From Levilactobacillus tangyuanensis (GTDB lineage Bacteria; Bacillota; Bacilli; Lactobacillales; Lactobacillaceae): a stretch of 47,651 nt of DNA. The stretch is taken from contig NZ_RHOA01000014.1 in NCBI RefSeq assembly GCF_003946545.1, positions 1-47,651 on the forward strand. The letters are read 5' to 3'. Made by a program: the position numbers and the translations under genes. Shown here piece after piece: positions 1-6,991 of this stretch. The notes under the pieces were generated by a model. That model saw only the letters and a program-made list of their open reading frames with translations, did no database searches and was not told the origin of the DNA. Every line of letters starts with the position of its first letter. The stretch's first letter is position 1.

Positions 1-15
1 CCCCACCTCCGGTAT
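1..15. repeat. attL: attL core (left attachment site)
   Basis: The first 15 bases (CCCCACCTCCGGTAT) are identical to the last 15 bases of the window, in the same orientation. With an integrase gene directly inside this end, they are the core direct repeats left by site-specific integration. The host gene would lie to the left of base 1 and cannot be seen, so whether the core is the 3' end of a tRNA or of another gene cannot be decided here. Confidence 0.9.
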
Positions 16-40
16 AACTATAATTCATAAACCACTTTCA

Positions 41-83
41 AAAGAGCAGGAACGTTGATATAACAGCGTTCCTGCTCTTTTTT
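41..83. terminator. Strong Rho-independent terminator
   Basis: A perfect 14-bp stem (41-54 with 67-80), a 12-base loop and a T run at 78-83. It lies just inside the attachment core, so after integration it can end transcription entering from the host side; the A run on the 5' side allows some function for the leftward integrase transcript as well. Confidence 0.85.
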
Positions 84-121
84 ATATCTAAAAAAATATA
101 TTCGCATATGGTTTTGCAAAA

Positions 122-179
122 GTGCGCACCCAAGGTGCACCCATTCAGGAGTGAGAATCACCCATTTGGGTGCACCCAT
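122..179. repeat. GGTGCACCCAT repeats between attL and the int stop
   Basis: GGTGCACCCAT occurs exactly at 134-144 and 169-179, with a degenerate copy (GTGCGCACCCA) at 122-132; CACCC/GGGTG also forms a short inverted repeat around 160-172. Position next to the core and int suggests integrase or excisionase arm sites or an int terminator. The repeats are seen; the function is inferred. Confidence 0.45.
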
Positions 180-1363
180 CACTCGGCCTTGACTTTGAAG
201 TCGGACCAGTCGGCCTTCTTCCCCAGGTCAGTGAAGATCTCACGGGTGCGGACGGTCTCTTCCTGCTCCAGTTCCTTGATGATATGGAGATAAGTCTTCG
301 TTGTTGTGGCGATGTCCTGGTGACCAAGTCGGTGGCTGATATAGGCAATCGACATCTTCTGATACAGCAGAATGGACGCGTGAGTGTGCCGGAGCCCGTG
401 GAACCGCAGGTATATGTTGATGTCGGCGTCCTTCATCAGTTCGTGTAACCGGTCGTTGAGGGCCTTAGAAGAGGGGACACGGTTGTAGCGCGACAGAAAA
501 ACCAGGCTGTGTGGATTGGTCTTGTCGTTCACTTTCAAGTAGCGTTTTTGCTCATACTGCAGTTTGGTCAAGATGTTCACCAGGTTGCGGTCAATCGAGA
601 TGGTCCGGACGGATGCCGGGTTCTTGGTGGGGCCAAAGTCACGCTTCGTCCAGTTCCAGGTCTTCGTGATCTTGATGAAGCCACCCTTGCTGTCGATGTC
701 GTCCCAGGTAAGCCCCGCGATTTCTTGCTGGCGCATGCCGGTGAGTAGGGCAGTCAGAACCATATAGGGAACAACGTCAATGCCTTCCAAGTGGTTCAGC
801 GTGTAGTTGTACAGCTTGGCTGCATCGTCATATGAGAGCCATTTGATCTCACGGGTCCGGCTGCTGTCGTAGACGACGTGAGTGTTTTGCGTGAAATCCC
901 GGCTGATGACCGAATCGTTGACTGCATTGCGGACAGCGGCCCGGATGTGTGTGTTGATTTTGTCAGCTGTCGCCTTAGCGTGGGGCTTCGCGTCCTTGCC
1001 GTTTCCGTTCCCGAACCAGTTGAGAAATTCCTGGTAGTCGGCCGTTTTGATCTTACGTAAGAGGGTGTCGCCGAAATACTCATCAATGACGTTGATGGTG
1101 TACTGGTACCGGGCAATTGTGGTATCTGACAGACCAGGTTCCCGGAAGATGTGGAACCACTTCTGAAAGTAGTCGCTAAAAGAGATGTTCTTGTCGTCGA
1201 CGTCGGATCCGTTCTTGTAAGTGTCTTCCATCACCCGGGCGGCCGCTTCGGCTTCCTTCTTAGTGCGAAATCCTTCCTGTGAGCGTGACGTCCGCTTGCC
1301 GTGAATGTCTTTGAAGTAGACCTTGGCCTTCCAGCTGTCACCGCGTTTGAATATTTGAGCCAT
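179..1363 (-). CDS. int: Tyrosine-recombinase integrase
   Basis: This 394-aa protein is a phage integrase of the lambda-Int family that recombines attP with attB and, with an excisionase, excises the prophage. The N-terminal part carries an arm-binding domain followed by a SAM-like core-binding domain (about 60-165). The catalytic domain shows the expected set: R211 in TGMRQQE, H322-x-x-R325 in HGLRH, H348 in GHQD and the nucleophile Y358 in KTYLH. A GGAGGAATT ribosome site sits 5 bases before the ATG. It is the outermost gene, reading toward attL, the normal place in Lactobacillaceae prophages. A GAAC-N4-GTTC palindrome overlaps the leader directly upstream. All catalytic residues are present, so the protein should be active. 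Confidence 0.97.
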   Translation of the reverse strand: MAQIFKRGDSWKAKVYFKDIHGKRTSRSQEGFRTKKEAEAAARVMEDTYKNGSDVDDKNISFSDYFQKWFHIFREPGLSDTTIARYQYTINVIDEYFGDTLLRKIKTADYQEFLNWFGNGNGKDAKPHAKATADKINTHIRAAVRNAVNDSVISRDFTQNTHVVYDSSRTREIKWLSYDDAAKLYNYTLNHLEGIDVVPYMVLTALLTGMRQQEIAGLTWDDIDSKGGFIKITKTWNWTKRDFGPTKNPASVRTISIDRNLVNILTKLQYEQKRYLKVNDKTNPHSLVFLSRYNRVPSSKALNDRLHELMKDADINIYLRFHGLRHTHASILLYQKMSIAYISHRLGHQDIATTTKTYLHIIKELEQEETVRTREIFTDLGKKADWSDFKVKAE

Positions 1364-1379
1364 GATAATTCCTCCATTC

Positions 1380-1393
1380 CGAACGTGCGTTCT
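1380..1393. promoter_or_regulatory. SOS (LexA/DinR-like) box upstream of int
   Basis: CGAACGTGCGTTCT contains the palindrome GAAC-N4-GTTC and matches the Bacillus DinR box consensus (CGAACRNRYGTTYC) in 13 of 14 positions. It lies 4-17 bases upstream of the integrase ribosome site, where a bound repressor would block int transcription. Binding is inferred from the match only. Confidence 0.5.
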
Positions 1394-1403
1394 TTTTGAC
1401 GAT

Positions 1404-1426
1404 TAAAGAAAAGCCCTGAACGGGCC
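1404..1426 (-). terminator. Terminator of the leftward lysogeny genes
   Basis: On the minus strand GCCC (1422-1425), a 5-base loop and GGGC (1413-1416) are followed by TTTTCTTT. The stem is short but the U tract is good. It lies between the zinc-ribbon gene and int and would separate int from the lysogeny operon. Confidence 0.55.
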
Positions 1427-1469
1427 CAAGTACATATTTATCTTTTAATGTCACCATCTTTGGGACTAT

Positions 1470-1513
1470 GCTTCACCCCGGAATCGGACCGAGGGGAGTC
1501 ACCAGACTGAAGC
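1470..1513. other. Hairpin in the int upstream gap
   Basis: Six-bp outer stem GCTTCA (1470-1475) / TGAAGC (1508-1513) encloses a second GC-rich hairpin. On the minus strand the inner hairpin is a 6-bp stem with the 7-base loop TCCGATT, which resembles a tRNA T-arm. There is no T run, so it is not a simple terminator. The gap 1364-1544 holds no gene. Confidence 0.35.
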
Positions 1514-1544
1514 TAGGAGCTTATTACTTAATTAAAAATAAGGA

Positions 1545-2282
1545 CTAATTATCGTCATGACCAACGACTGTTGCTTTTTTTGCAAATATTACCGGGACGG
1601 TATTAGAACCACCAGACTGTGTATCATAGTCAGTCATTTTATCTAGAACACCATTGATGGAAACATAGTCGTCCTCAATCGCCTTAGTTTTTCCACGAAC
1701 TGCTACTTCAAATAGTTGATCTGTGTCGTCATCGATGTAAACAAGTAATGTCGTAACGCCCTTGCTTTCACTAGCTTGTAGGACCTCTCCTTTACTAATA
1801 GAGTAGGGCTTTCCGTAATAATCATTAGATTTGATTAATTCTCCGTATCTAATTTGGTTGGCGTTAGTTTCCCCTTTTTCGGCTAATTGATCTTCGCTGT
1901 TACTATCGAGAACTTGTACGGATTTGCGTACGGAAGTTGATGCACTACTGCTGGAACTGGAAGAGCTATTCTTTTTTGCAGTGGATGTTGCAGAAGATTC
2001 ATCAGAGGAAGATGATGAATCCGAATCATCAGAACTGCCAAGGGCACCAATAACTCCAATGGCTAAAATAACAATTACAATCCAAACCCACCAACGCTTA
2101 TACCATTTTTTCTTTGGTTTCTTGGGCGAACCTTCAATCTTATCTTCGGCGTTTTCGACGTCTTTTGCTTGATCGCTACTCGCTGAAGATGCCTGCTTAG
2201 CACCACAGAAAGGGCAAAAATCAACTTTTGACGGTATTTCCTTTCCGCAATTAGTGCAATGCGTTTTCGTATCATTATCCAT
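1545..2282 (-). CDS. Zinc-ribbon membrane-anchored protein with extracellular OB-like domain
   Basis: The 245-aa product begins with a zinc ribbon (CTNCGKE...CPFCGAK, about 9-29), then a Lys-rich linker, one transmembrane segment (about 68-88, WWVWIVIVILAIGVIGAL), a Ser/Asp low-complexity stretch and a C-terminal domain of about 115 residues resembling the OB-fold tRNA_anti-like group. Topology would put the ribbon inside and the C-terminal domain outside the cell. Proteins of this build are common in lysogeny modules, and some are suspected of superinfection exclusion or cell-envelope roles; no function can be assigned here. The start follows AGGAGGAATTATCTT. It lies downstream of the repressor and is likely expressed in the lysogen. 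Confidence 0.8.
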   Translation of the reverse strand: MDNDTKTHCTNCGKEIPSKVDFCPFCGAKQASSASSDQAKDVENAEDKIEGSPKKPKKKWYKRWWVWIVIVILAIGVIGALGSSDDSDSSSSSDESSATSTAKKNSSSSSSSSASTSVRKSVQVLDSNSEDQLAEKGETNANQIRYGELIKSNDYYGKPYSISKGEVLQASESKGVTTLLVYIDDDTDQLFEVAVRGKTKAIEDDYVSINGVLDKMTDYDTQSGGSNTVPVIFAKKATVVGHDDN

Positions 2283-2382
2283 AAGATAATTCCTCCTAAA
2301 AATATGTACAGCTTTTAACGTCGTCGGGTGTGGACGGAAATATTAGTCTCTAACGCATTAAAATCTAATCAATGCGTTTCTT

Positions 2383-2793
2383 CTAGTTATTGATGCACTT
2401 TTTAAATCGTGAAATTACAGCATTTAGTAGATAGTTGGGGATGCCAAATTGCTCCATAAAGGGAGATACATTATTGAACGTGTATCCAGTAGCATCAACA
2501 TAAATTGGAATCAAAATGTCTAATCCGGTCATATTGGCCGCGCGTTCATACTTTGACTTGTTGGAGAAACTAGAATAGTAGAGTGTTCCTTCATCGCCAT
2601 TAACGACGTGTCCTAGTTCATGAGCCATTTGGAAGGGGATTTCTTTCTTCTCATGCCAATTCGTATTAACGACAATCGTTTTAGTATCAGGGCGGGATGC
2701 AGAAGGGGTATGGCCATCAAAATGGTTGGTTAAAATTACGGTTATTTTATGATCGTACGCGTATTTCATAAGATTAACGATAATTACGTCCAT
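2383..2793 (-). CDS. ImmA/IrrE-family metallopeptidase
   Basis: This 136-aa protein has the zinc-protease signature HELGH (in MAHELGHVVNGD, about 78-89) of the ImmA/IrrE family. In ICEBs1 and related elements the ImmA protease cleaves the neighbouring repressor to trigger induction. The gene follows the repressor gene after 4 bases on the same strand, which makes it the expected anti-repressor partner. Start from ATG with GAAGGA 8 bases upstream. Its length is typical of the stand-alone prophage form. Cleavage of the adjacent repressor is inferred from family and context. Confidence 0.9.
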   Translation of the reverse strand: MDVIIVNLMKYAYDHKITVILTNHFDGHTPSASRPDTKTIVVNTNWHEKKEIPFQMAHELGHVVNGDEGTLYYSSFSNKSKYERAANMTGLDILIPIYVDATGYTFNNVSPFMEQFGIPNYLLNAVISRFKKCINN

Positions 2794-2797
2794 ACAG

Positions 2798-3181
2798 CTA
2801 GTCCTTCTTTCCGCCCCTGAGCAAACGCTCCATATACTCTAAGTCTTCATCAGGTATTATTCGACCTTCAAAGGTCATGATTTTCTTTTTATCGTTGATT
2901 TGTTCCTTAAGGTCAACGTATTCGGGCTTGTCTGAATCGCTTGTATCACTTAGTTTAATACCTGCGAGTTCAAATAATTCTTCTGGACTAACATGCAAGC
3001 CGCTCGCAAGTTTCCGCAGAGTAGCTGGCTTAGGATTTGAGTCAGCTTTATGGTTGATTAGTTTGGATAAGTAGGCAGCAGACACGCCGATTTGAAGCGC
3101 ACCTTTACGTATTGACCACTTGTTCTTGTCTAAAATATTTTTAATGTAGTCTCCAAGCTGAGAATCGTTTATTTCAGGCAT
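2798..3181 (-). CDS. CI-like repressor (XRE-family HTH)
   Basis: A 127-aa DNA-binding protein with an N-terminal XRE helix-turn-helix (about 8-65; IRKGALQIGVSAAYLSKLIN) and a short C-terminal part without the Ser-Lys peptidase domain of lambda CI. This, with the ImmA-type protease next door, suggests an ImmR-like repressor controlled by proteolysis. An upstream in-frame ATG at 3208 lacks a ribosome site, whereas ATG at 3181 is preceded by AAAGGAGTGA, so the shorter form is chosen. It is divergent from the Cro-like gene across a roughly 140-bp operator region. Confidence 0.9.
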   Translation of the reverse strand: MPEINDSQLGDYIKNILDKNKWSIRKGALQIGVSAAYLSKLINHKADSNPKPATLRKLASGLHVSPEELFELAGIKLSDTSDSDKPEYVDLKEQINDKKKIMTFEGRIIPDEDLEYMERLLRGGKKD

Positions 3182-3262
3182 CTGTCGGCTCACTCCTTTA
3201 CTTTTCATGAACTAATAATAATATATCTGTTGAGAAAAATGTATAAAAAATAGCAATAAGTG

Positions 3263-3291
3263 TTGCATGTTTCTAAACGAAGGGGTAATAT
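3263..3291 (+). promoter_or_regulatory. PR-type early promoter
   Basis: TTGCAT (3263-3268), a 17-base spacer and TAATAT (3286-3291) form a good sigma-A promoter in the divergent repressor/Cro-like interval. The spacer contains the inverted repeat GTTTCTAAAC (3269-3278), a plausible operator half-site pair. Transcription from here would start downstream of the ATG at 3260, which supports the later start chosen for the first gene. Confidence 0.7.
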
Positions 3292-3319
3292 AGATATTGT
3301 TAAGAGCGAGGTGAAAACG

Positions 3320-3610
3320 ATGATTACTAAATCAAGACTGAAAGTGAGAAGTTCAAGAGCGCTGAAACATCAAATTGCAATGGCTGGACTAACAACAAAG
3401 GAATTGGCGGAATCCGTTGATATAACGGCATCTTATGCATCTACCATTATTAATGGTAAGGCTAATCCGGCGCCCACCACGGCATTAAAGATTGCTGTTA
3501 AGTTGTCAGAACGGTTAAATAAAAATATGGGTGTTAATGATATTTTTTTTGATGTAACCGTTAAGAAAAATACAACACTTAATTCCATTGAGATTGAGGA
3601 GGTGAGCTGA
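3320..3610 (+). CDS. Cro-like HTH regulator
   Basis: First gene rightward of the lysogeny switch. The 96-aa product (counting from MITKSRLK) carries an XRE-type helix-turn-helix at about 22-60 (LTTKELAESVDITASYASTI). GAGGTG lies 7 bases upstream of the ATG at 3320; an ATG further upstream (3260) would lie before the promoter -10 box. It likely binds the shared operators and favours lytic growth, as Cro does; this is inferred from position and fold. Its stop overlaps the next start by one base. Confidence 0.8.
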   Translation: MITKSRLKVRSSRALKHQIAMAGLTTKELAESVDITASYASTIINGKANPAPTTALKIAVKLSERLNKNMGVNDIFFDVTVKKNTTLNSIEIEEVS

Positions 3611-3747
3611 TGAAGAAGCACCATTTGTCTTTTGGGGATTGGTTTCTTGTCTTTACTGAGAGGCACCCAACTGTTACAGATGTTTGGATACCCATTTTAG
3701 TAGCCACGGCCACCAGTTTGGTGTGTTTATGGCTATCGAAACAATGA
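3610..3747 (+). CDS. Small single-pass membrane protein (45 aa)
   Basis: Starts at the ATG overlapping the previous stop (TGATG), with GAGGAGGTGAGC upstream. The C-terminal half (about 26-43, WIPILVATATSLVCLWL) is one hydrophobic helix; the N-terminal half is polar. No family recognised. The last 74 bases overlap the 3' end of the opposite-strand gene ending at 3674. Coding is supported by the start context and translational coupling. Confidence 0.65.
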   Translation: MKKHHLSFGDWFLVFTERHPTVTDVWIPILVATATSLVCLWLSKQ

Positions 3748-4060
3748 GTGGTAATGCAAAGCTCTTTAGTAAGACAGACTTTTTATCTTCTTGAAGTAAC
3801 TCAAAGTAATGTAGTCCTTCTTGCGTTAGGTATATGTCGCCTAATTCGTGAACGTCACGTTTAATATATCCGTTATTTTCCAACCAATCAGTGGCGTCGT
3901 ACACATCCTGGTCCTTTATATGTCTAATAAACCGATACCAAGGATTTTTATAAATTGCCGCGTGTGCGGAATACTCCATTATTTCGTTAGTAGTGGTGAC
4001 CCTAGTCTTTATAAGGTATTTAAGTGTGATTCTCGCCTTGAAATATGCTTTTGGCTTCAT
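3674..4060 (-). CDS. Winged-helix-like protein with C-terminal hydrophobic tail
   Basis: The 128-aa product starts at MKPKAYFK (ATG at 4060), which follows GGGAGGTG; an upstream ATG at 4102 has no ribosome site. Residues about 5-95 look like a small winged-helix domain of the kind used in phage regulators (helices, then GYIKRDVHELGDIYLTQEGLHYFE). The C-terminus (about 105-128) is hydrophobic and Trp-rich and could touch the membrane. It is the only minus-strand gene inside the early operon and runs convergent to and overlapping the 45-aa membrane protein, so transcription of the two may interfere. Function unknown. Confidence 0.7.
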   Translation of the reverse strand: MKPKAYFKARITLKYLIKTRVTTTNEIMEYSAHAAIYKNPWYRFIRHIKDQDVYDATDWLENNGYIKRDVHELGDIYLTQEGLHYFELLQEDKKSVLLKSFALPLIVSIAINTPNWWPWLLKWVSKHL

Positions 4061-4119
4061 AATTTTCACCTCCCTAAAACGATTATCGCATAGGGAAGGC
4101 ATTCCGAGGAGGTGAGCTG

Positions 4120-4182
4120 ATGGCCGGAGTATTGGGAATCATCGTTGTGGTGGTGATGCTTGCCGGTTCCTCCAATAACTAA
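4120..4182 (+). CDS. Micro-protein, 20 aa, hydrophobic
   Basis: ATG at 4120 preceded by the same GAGGAGGTGAGCTG leader as the gene at 3610. The 20 residues are mostly one short hydrophobic helix (VLGIIVVVVMLAG) followed by SSNN. The perfect ribosome site argues for translation; no family is known to me. It could be a small membrane peptide or a leader for the operon behind it. Confidence 0.45.
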   Translation: MAGVLGIIVVVVMLAGSSNN

Positions 4183-4244
4183 ATTGTATCAGTGGTCCTC
4201 GTCAAAGGAATTTGAATGGGTTGCCAAGTAAAGGAAGTGATTGA

Positions 4245-4742
4245 ATGAAAAATAAATTTGCAGAGCAGCTAAGTCTGGATCTCGTTGGTTTTATGCGGAA
4301 AGATGTCGCTGAAGGAGCACATATTTCTAAGTCACAGCTTACCCGGATGTCCAATGGTGAACGGTCCGGTGACAAGAGTATGAGAGTTGCAATTGCGCAC
4401 AGGCTGCACAGCATTCTCTTAGCCCTGTCGGGTGCCAGAACGGATTATGGGCTGCTGTCTTTCTTGAAAGACACGACGAAGCACAACGATGTTATCTCAG
4501 CGATGTTTCGGCAGCGCAAGGAGGAGAACGATCGGCGAGCAATTGAAGAGGAATTCGATGAGGCAATGAGTACTGAAAAGAAGTTTAGATCTCCACAGCA
4601 AGTGCTACTCATCGACAAATACTTTGATGAATATGCCGAAGAAATCATGTCGGAAAATACCGATATTGTGATGAAGGCAGATTATGCAGGCATCAATTTA
4701 CAGAATGTCTTCAATAAAGCTAACACAAGGTTAGGAGGCTAG
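4245..4742 (+). CDS. HTH-containing early protein (165 aa)
   Basis: Contains a probable helix-turn-helix at about 18-50 (DVAEGAHISKSQLTRMSNGE) followed by a helical, charged C-terminal region. Start ATG follows AGGAAGTGATTGA. Proteins with this layout often sit directly after Cro in Lactobacillaceae phages and serve as additional early regulators. No enzymatic motif is visible. Four bases separate it from the DUF771-like gene. Confidence 0.75.
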   Translation: MKNKFAEQLSLDLVGFMRKDVAEGAHISKSQLTRMSNGERSGDKSMRVAIAHRLHSILLALSGARTDYGLLSFLKDTTKHNDVISAMFRQRKEENDRRAIEEEFDEAMSTEKKFRSPQQVLLIDKYFDEYAEEIMSENTDIVMKADYAGINLQNVFNKANTRLGG

Positions 4743-4746
4743 AGCC

Positions 4747-5028
4747 ATGGCGACGTTCGATCCACAAGCGGTTGCCAAGAGGGTCATCGAAGACCAAGTG
4801 AACCAAATGCTTGGCGAAAATGACAAGCTTCAAATCTCCGTTAACCTTAGTCAGCTGGCGGACATGACCGGGGTCTCCACTAGCAATCTTGAGCAAAACT
4901 TCGTTCCACTGGGATACGTGGCAAAGCTCGAACGTCGTGCAGGAGCCCCTGGCAAGCGTGGCAAACGCGTTTGGTTGTTCCCGGAAGTTCGGGACGCCTG
5001 GCGCAGGTACTTAGATGAGAGGAGTTAA
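4747..5028 (+). CDS. DUF771-like DNA-binding protein
   Basis: The 93-aa product resembles the DUF771 family, small helix-turn-helix proteins found near the start of early operons in Gram-positive phages (ISVNLSQLADMTGVSTSNLEQNF is the HTH part, then a basic KRGKRVWLFPE segment and a C-terminal W-rich helix). Some are proposed to act as excisionase-like or regulatory proteins. The ribosome site is AGGAGG 7 bases upstream. Confidence 0.75.
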   Translation: MATFDPQAVAKRVIEDQVNQMLGENDKLQISVNLSQLADMTGVSTSNLEQNFVPLGYVAKLERRAGAPGKRGKRVWLFPEVRDAWRRYLDERS

Positions 5029-5033
5029 TAATT

Positions 5034-5201
5034 ATGGATTTATTTTACTACTATGTTGGCGAGGTCGTCTCATGGTTCGGCCTGATTGCAGTGTGTGTCA
5101 GCTTCGGTTACTGGCTATCTGAATCGGTTCACGCAATGGGCGGCTGGAAGGCCTGGTCAATTGATTTCTTTGGACTTGAGTTAAAGGAGGAACAGAAATG
5201 A
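5034..5201 (+). CDS. Small membrane protein (55 aa)
   Basis: ATG at 5034 follows GAGAGGAG. Residues about 8-30 are a membrane helix (VGEVVSWFGLIAVCVSFGYWL); the C-terminus is amphipathic and ends in LKEEQK. The gene stop overlaps the next start (ATGA). No family recognised. Confidence 0.6.
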   Translation: MDLFYYYVGEVVSWFGLIAVCVSFGYWLSESVHAMGGWKAWSIDFFGLELKEEQK

Positions 5202-5314
5202 TTCTATGGCACAAAAAAAGAGCCCTGACCTGGCCGTCAGAACTCGAAGATAAATTGCATGTATCACATTTCTTTGACTTCAATTCTACTCTGAAAGGGT
5301 GGTGGATTCAATGA
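5198..5314 (+). CDS. Small hypothetical protein (38 aa)
   Basis: Short Trp/Phe-rich protein starting at the ATG that overlaps the previous stop, with AAAGGAGG upstream. It ends overlapping the next start (ATGA at 5311). Translational coupling and the good ribosome site are the only evidence; no domain seen. Confidence 0.5.
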   Translation: MILWHKKRALTWPSELEDKLHVSHFFDFNSTLKGWWIQ

Positions 5315-5589
5315 CTTTAGGCGGATTTGCACCACATTACGATGAGTTAACGGCTGGCGACACTACCCCGCAAGACATCACCGGGTTACGACTGTTCGAC
5401 GGCGAAGAGTATCTAAAGCTCGACGGTGGGGATATCTACGTGCCCCGCAATGTCAAAGCGATTCGGAACTTCCTGTACGACTACAGCGACCGGGACACCG
5501 ACAGCCTCCCGGACAATCGATCGGAACTAACTGATTTAGTTGGCGAAGAGTTTGGCGACATGGAGGTGATCACATGGATCAAGTATTAG
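5311..5589 (+). CDS. Hypothetical early protein (92 aa)
   Basis: Acidic 92-aa protein. An in-frame GTG lies at 5299, but AAAGGGTGG positions the ribosome on ATG 5311, which also overlaps the preceding stop. The content (DGEEYLKLDGGDIYVPRN) suggests a small beta fold, without a family that I recognise. It overlaps the following gene by 16 bases. Confidence 0.65.
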   Translation: MTLGGFAPHYDELTAGDTTPQDITGLRLFDGEEYLKLDGGDIYVPRNVKAIRNFLYDYSDRDTDSLPDNRSELTDLVGEEFGDMEVITWIKY

Positions 5590-5798
5590 GCAAGCAAACT
5601 GCAAGCGGCCCCGTAATTCTTGTGGCCCAGGTTACTAGCGAAAGTCGTAATCGGTTGGCCGATATTCGCGGCGAACTATTTAATCTTATCGAAGCGATCG
5701 ACGAACCGGGACACCCAATCACCAACGAAGAACTCGATCATTTGTATCGAATTAACGATCAGCTGGCAGAATGGCAACCCGAAGTGGAGGTTAAGTAA
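5574..5798 (+). CDS. Hypothetical early protein (74 aa)
   Basis: Small, acidic, mostly helical protein (ESRNRLADIRGELFNLIEAI). GGAGGTG precedes the ATG. It overlaps both neighbours (previous by 16 bases, next by one base), so it is part of a coupled operon feeding the Gp157/ERF genes. Function unknown. Confidence 0.65.
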   Translation: MDQVLGKQTASGPVILVAQVTSESRNRLADIRGELFNLIEAIDEPGHPITNEELDHLYRINDQLAEWQPEVEVK

Positions 5799-6283
5799 TG
5801 AATCTTTATCAATTGGAAGACAATCTATACCAAGTCGTTCGATTAGCCGAAAGTGCCGATCCGGAAGATCAACAGGCGTTTGATGACACGATTCTCAGTC
5901 TGAAAGATGGCATTGCAGATAAGGCAATCGGCTATGGCAAGGTAATCAAGCAGCTAACGTCTGATGAAAAGCAACTTGCCGAGAAAATGAAGGCCGATGC
6001 TGACCGAAAGGCTTCACTCGCTAGCAACATTAGACGATTAAAGGATGCCTTACAGCAAGGACTAGAGGCGGCCGGTTTAGACCACGTTAAAGACGTTGAC
6101 CTAGCAATTTGGATTCAGAATAACCCGGCCAGTGTCAATTTAACGGACGAGGAGAAAGTACCTGGTGACTTTATCAAAACGACAACTAGTCTCGATAAGA
6201 AGGGTATTCTCGCCGCCCTTAAAGACGGTGAAGACGTTCCAGGAGCTGAATTAACGCAAGGCCGATCCATTCGGATTCGATAG
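5798..6283 (+). CDS. Siphovirus Gp157-family protein
   Basis: The 161-aa product matches the Gp157 family known from Streptococcus phages: an N-terminal MNLYQLEDNLYQVV start, a long coiled-coil centre (about 45-95, KQLTSDEKQLAEKMKADADR) and a conserved C-terminal part with NNPASVNL and KKGILAALKDGE. The family lies next to recombination genes and has been linked to phage resistance or DNA recombination, without a proven activity. Position directly before ERF and SSB fits. Confidence 0.85.
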   Translation: MNLYQLEDNLYQVVRLAESADPEDQQAFDDTILSLKDGIADKAIGYGKVIKQLTSDEKQLAEKMKADADRKASLASNIRRLKDALQQGLEAAGLDHVKDVDLAIWIQNNPASVNLTDEEKVPGDFIKTTTSLDKKGILAALKDGEDVPGAELTQGRSIRIR

Positions 6284-6295
6284 GGGGTAAACATT

Positions 6296-6991
6296 ATGGT
6301 CGAGACAAAAGAACTCAATTTGATTCAGAAATTGAATGAAGCTTCAAAACATATCGGTCCAATCGGAAAGGACGGAAACAACTCCTTCCAAAATTATCGT
6401 TTCCAAAGCGAAACAGCAATTAAGTACGCTGTCGAGTCCGCAATTCGTGAAGCTGGTATTCGAATTATTCCTCAGTATGAAGTCATCAATCAGTACGATA
6501 AGGCTTCAAAGCGAGGCGGCGAGAATCATTTCGTCGATGTGATGGGTACCTTTACCATTACGGATGGAGAAAATACGGTTGTTGGAACCATGCCCGGTAG
6601 TGGTCAAGATTCTGGTGAGAAGGCAATGGCTAAGGCTTGCACGAGTGCGCAGAAGTACTTCTACAAACAACTATTCAATATTACCGACAAGGATGAAGAT
6701 CCGGACGCCGATGATAGTAATCCCAATGGCGGGTATACCCAGGGAACTCAAAAACGCCAACATCCTAATCCTACGCCAGCATCTAAGAAACAAAAGGACA
6801 CGCTGGGGAAACTATTTCAAGCAATCTCAGACAAGGCTAAGACCGATTTAAATGTCGTTGCGACCGCCATTCTCAATAAGGCAGAGGCAACGAGTATGGA
6901 TCAGCTAACACACGAAAGCGCAAATGAACTGGTTATTTTAGCAACAAACAAGCTAACTAAGTTATCTGAAGAAGGGAATAAAACAGCATGA
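6296..6991 (+). CDS. erf: ERF-family single-strand annealing recombinase
   Basis: A 231-aa ERF superfamily protein. The conserved core covers about 8-140 (FQNYRFQSETAIKYAVESAIREAGI; then GTMPGSGQDSGEKAMAKACTSAQKYFYK, the hallmark region). It would anneal single-stranded DNA during phage replication and recombination, working with the SSB encoded immediately after it (4-base overlap). The C-terminal region after about 155 is variable and Lys/Thr-rich. Start from ATG after GGGGG. Length is normal for the family. Confidence 0.92.
   Translation: MVETKELNLIQKLNEASKHIGPIGKDGNNSFQNYRFQSETAIKYAVESAIREAGIRIIPQYEVINQYDKASKRGGENHFVDVMGTFTITDGENTVVGTMPGSGQDSGEKAMAKACTSAQKYFYKQLFNITDKDEDPDADDSNPNGGYTQGTQKRQHPNPTPASKKQKDTLGKLFQAISDKAKTDLNVVATAILNKAEATSMDQLTHESANELVILATNKLTKLSEEGNKTA

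Noticed and set aside
1-15. Attachment core read as the 3' end of a specific tRNA
   Set aside because: Too little host sequence is present to fold an acceptor and T-arm; several readings are possible and none convincing.
2798-2881. Possible autoprotease domain in the CI-like repressor
   Set aside because: The protein is only 127 aa and has no Ser-Lys peptidase motif; control by the adjacent ImmA-type protease fits better.
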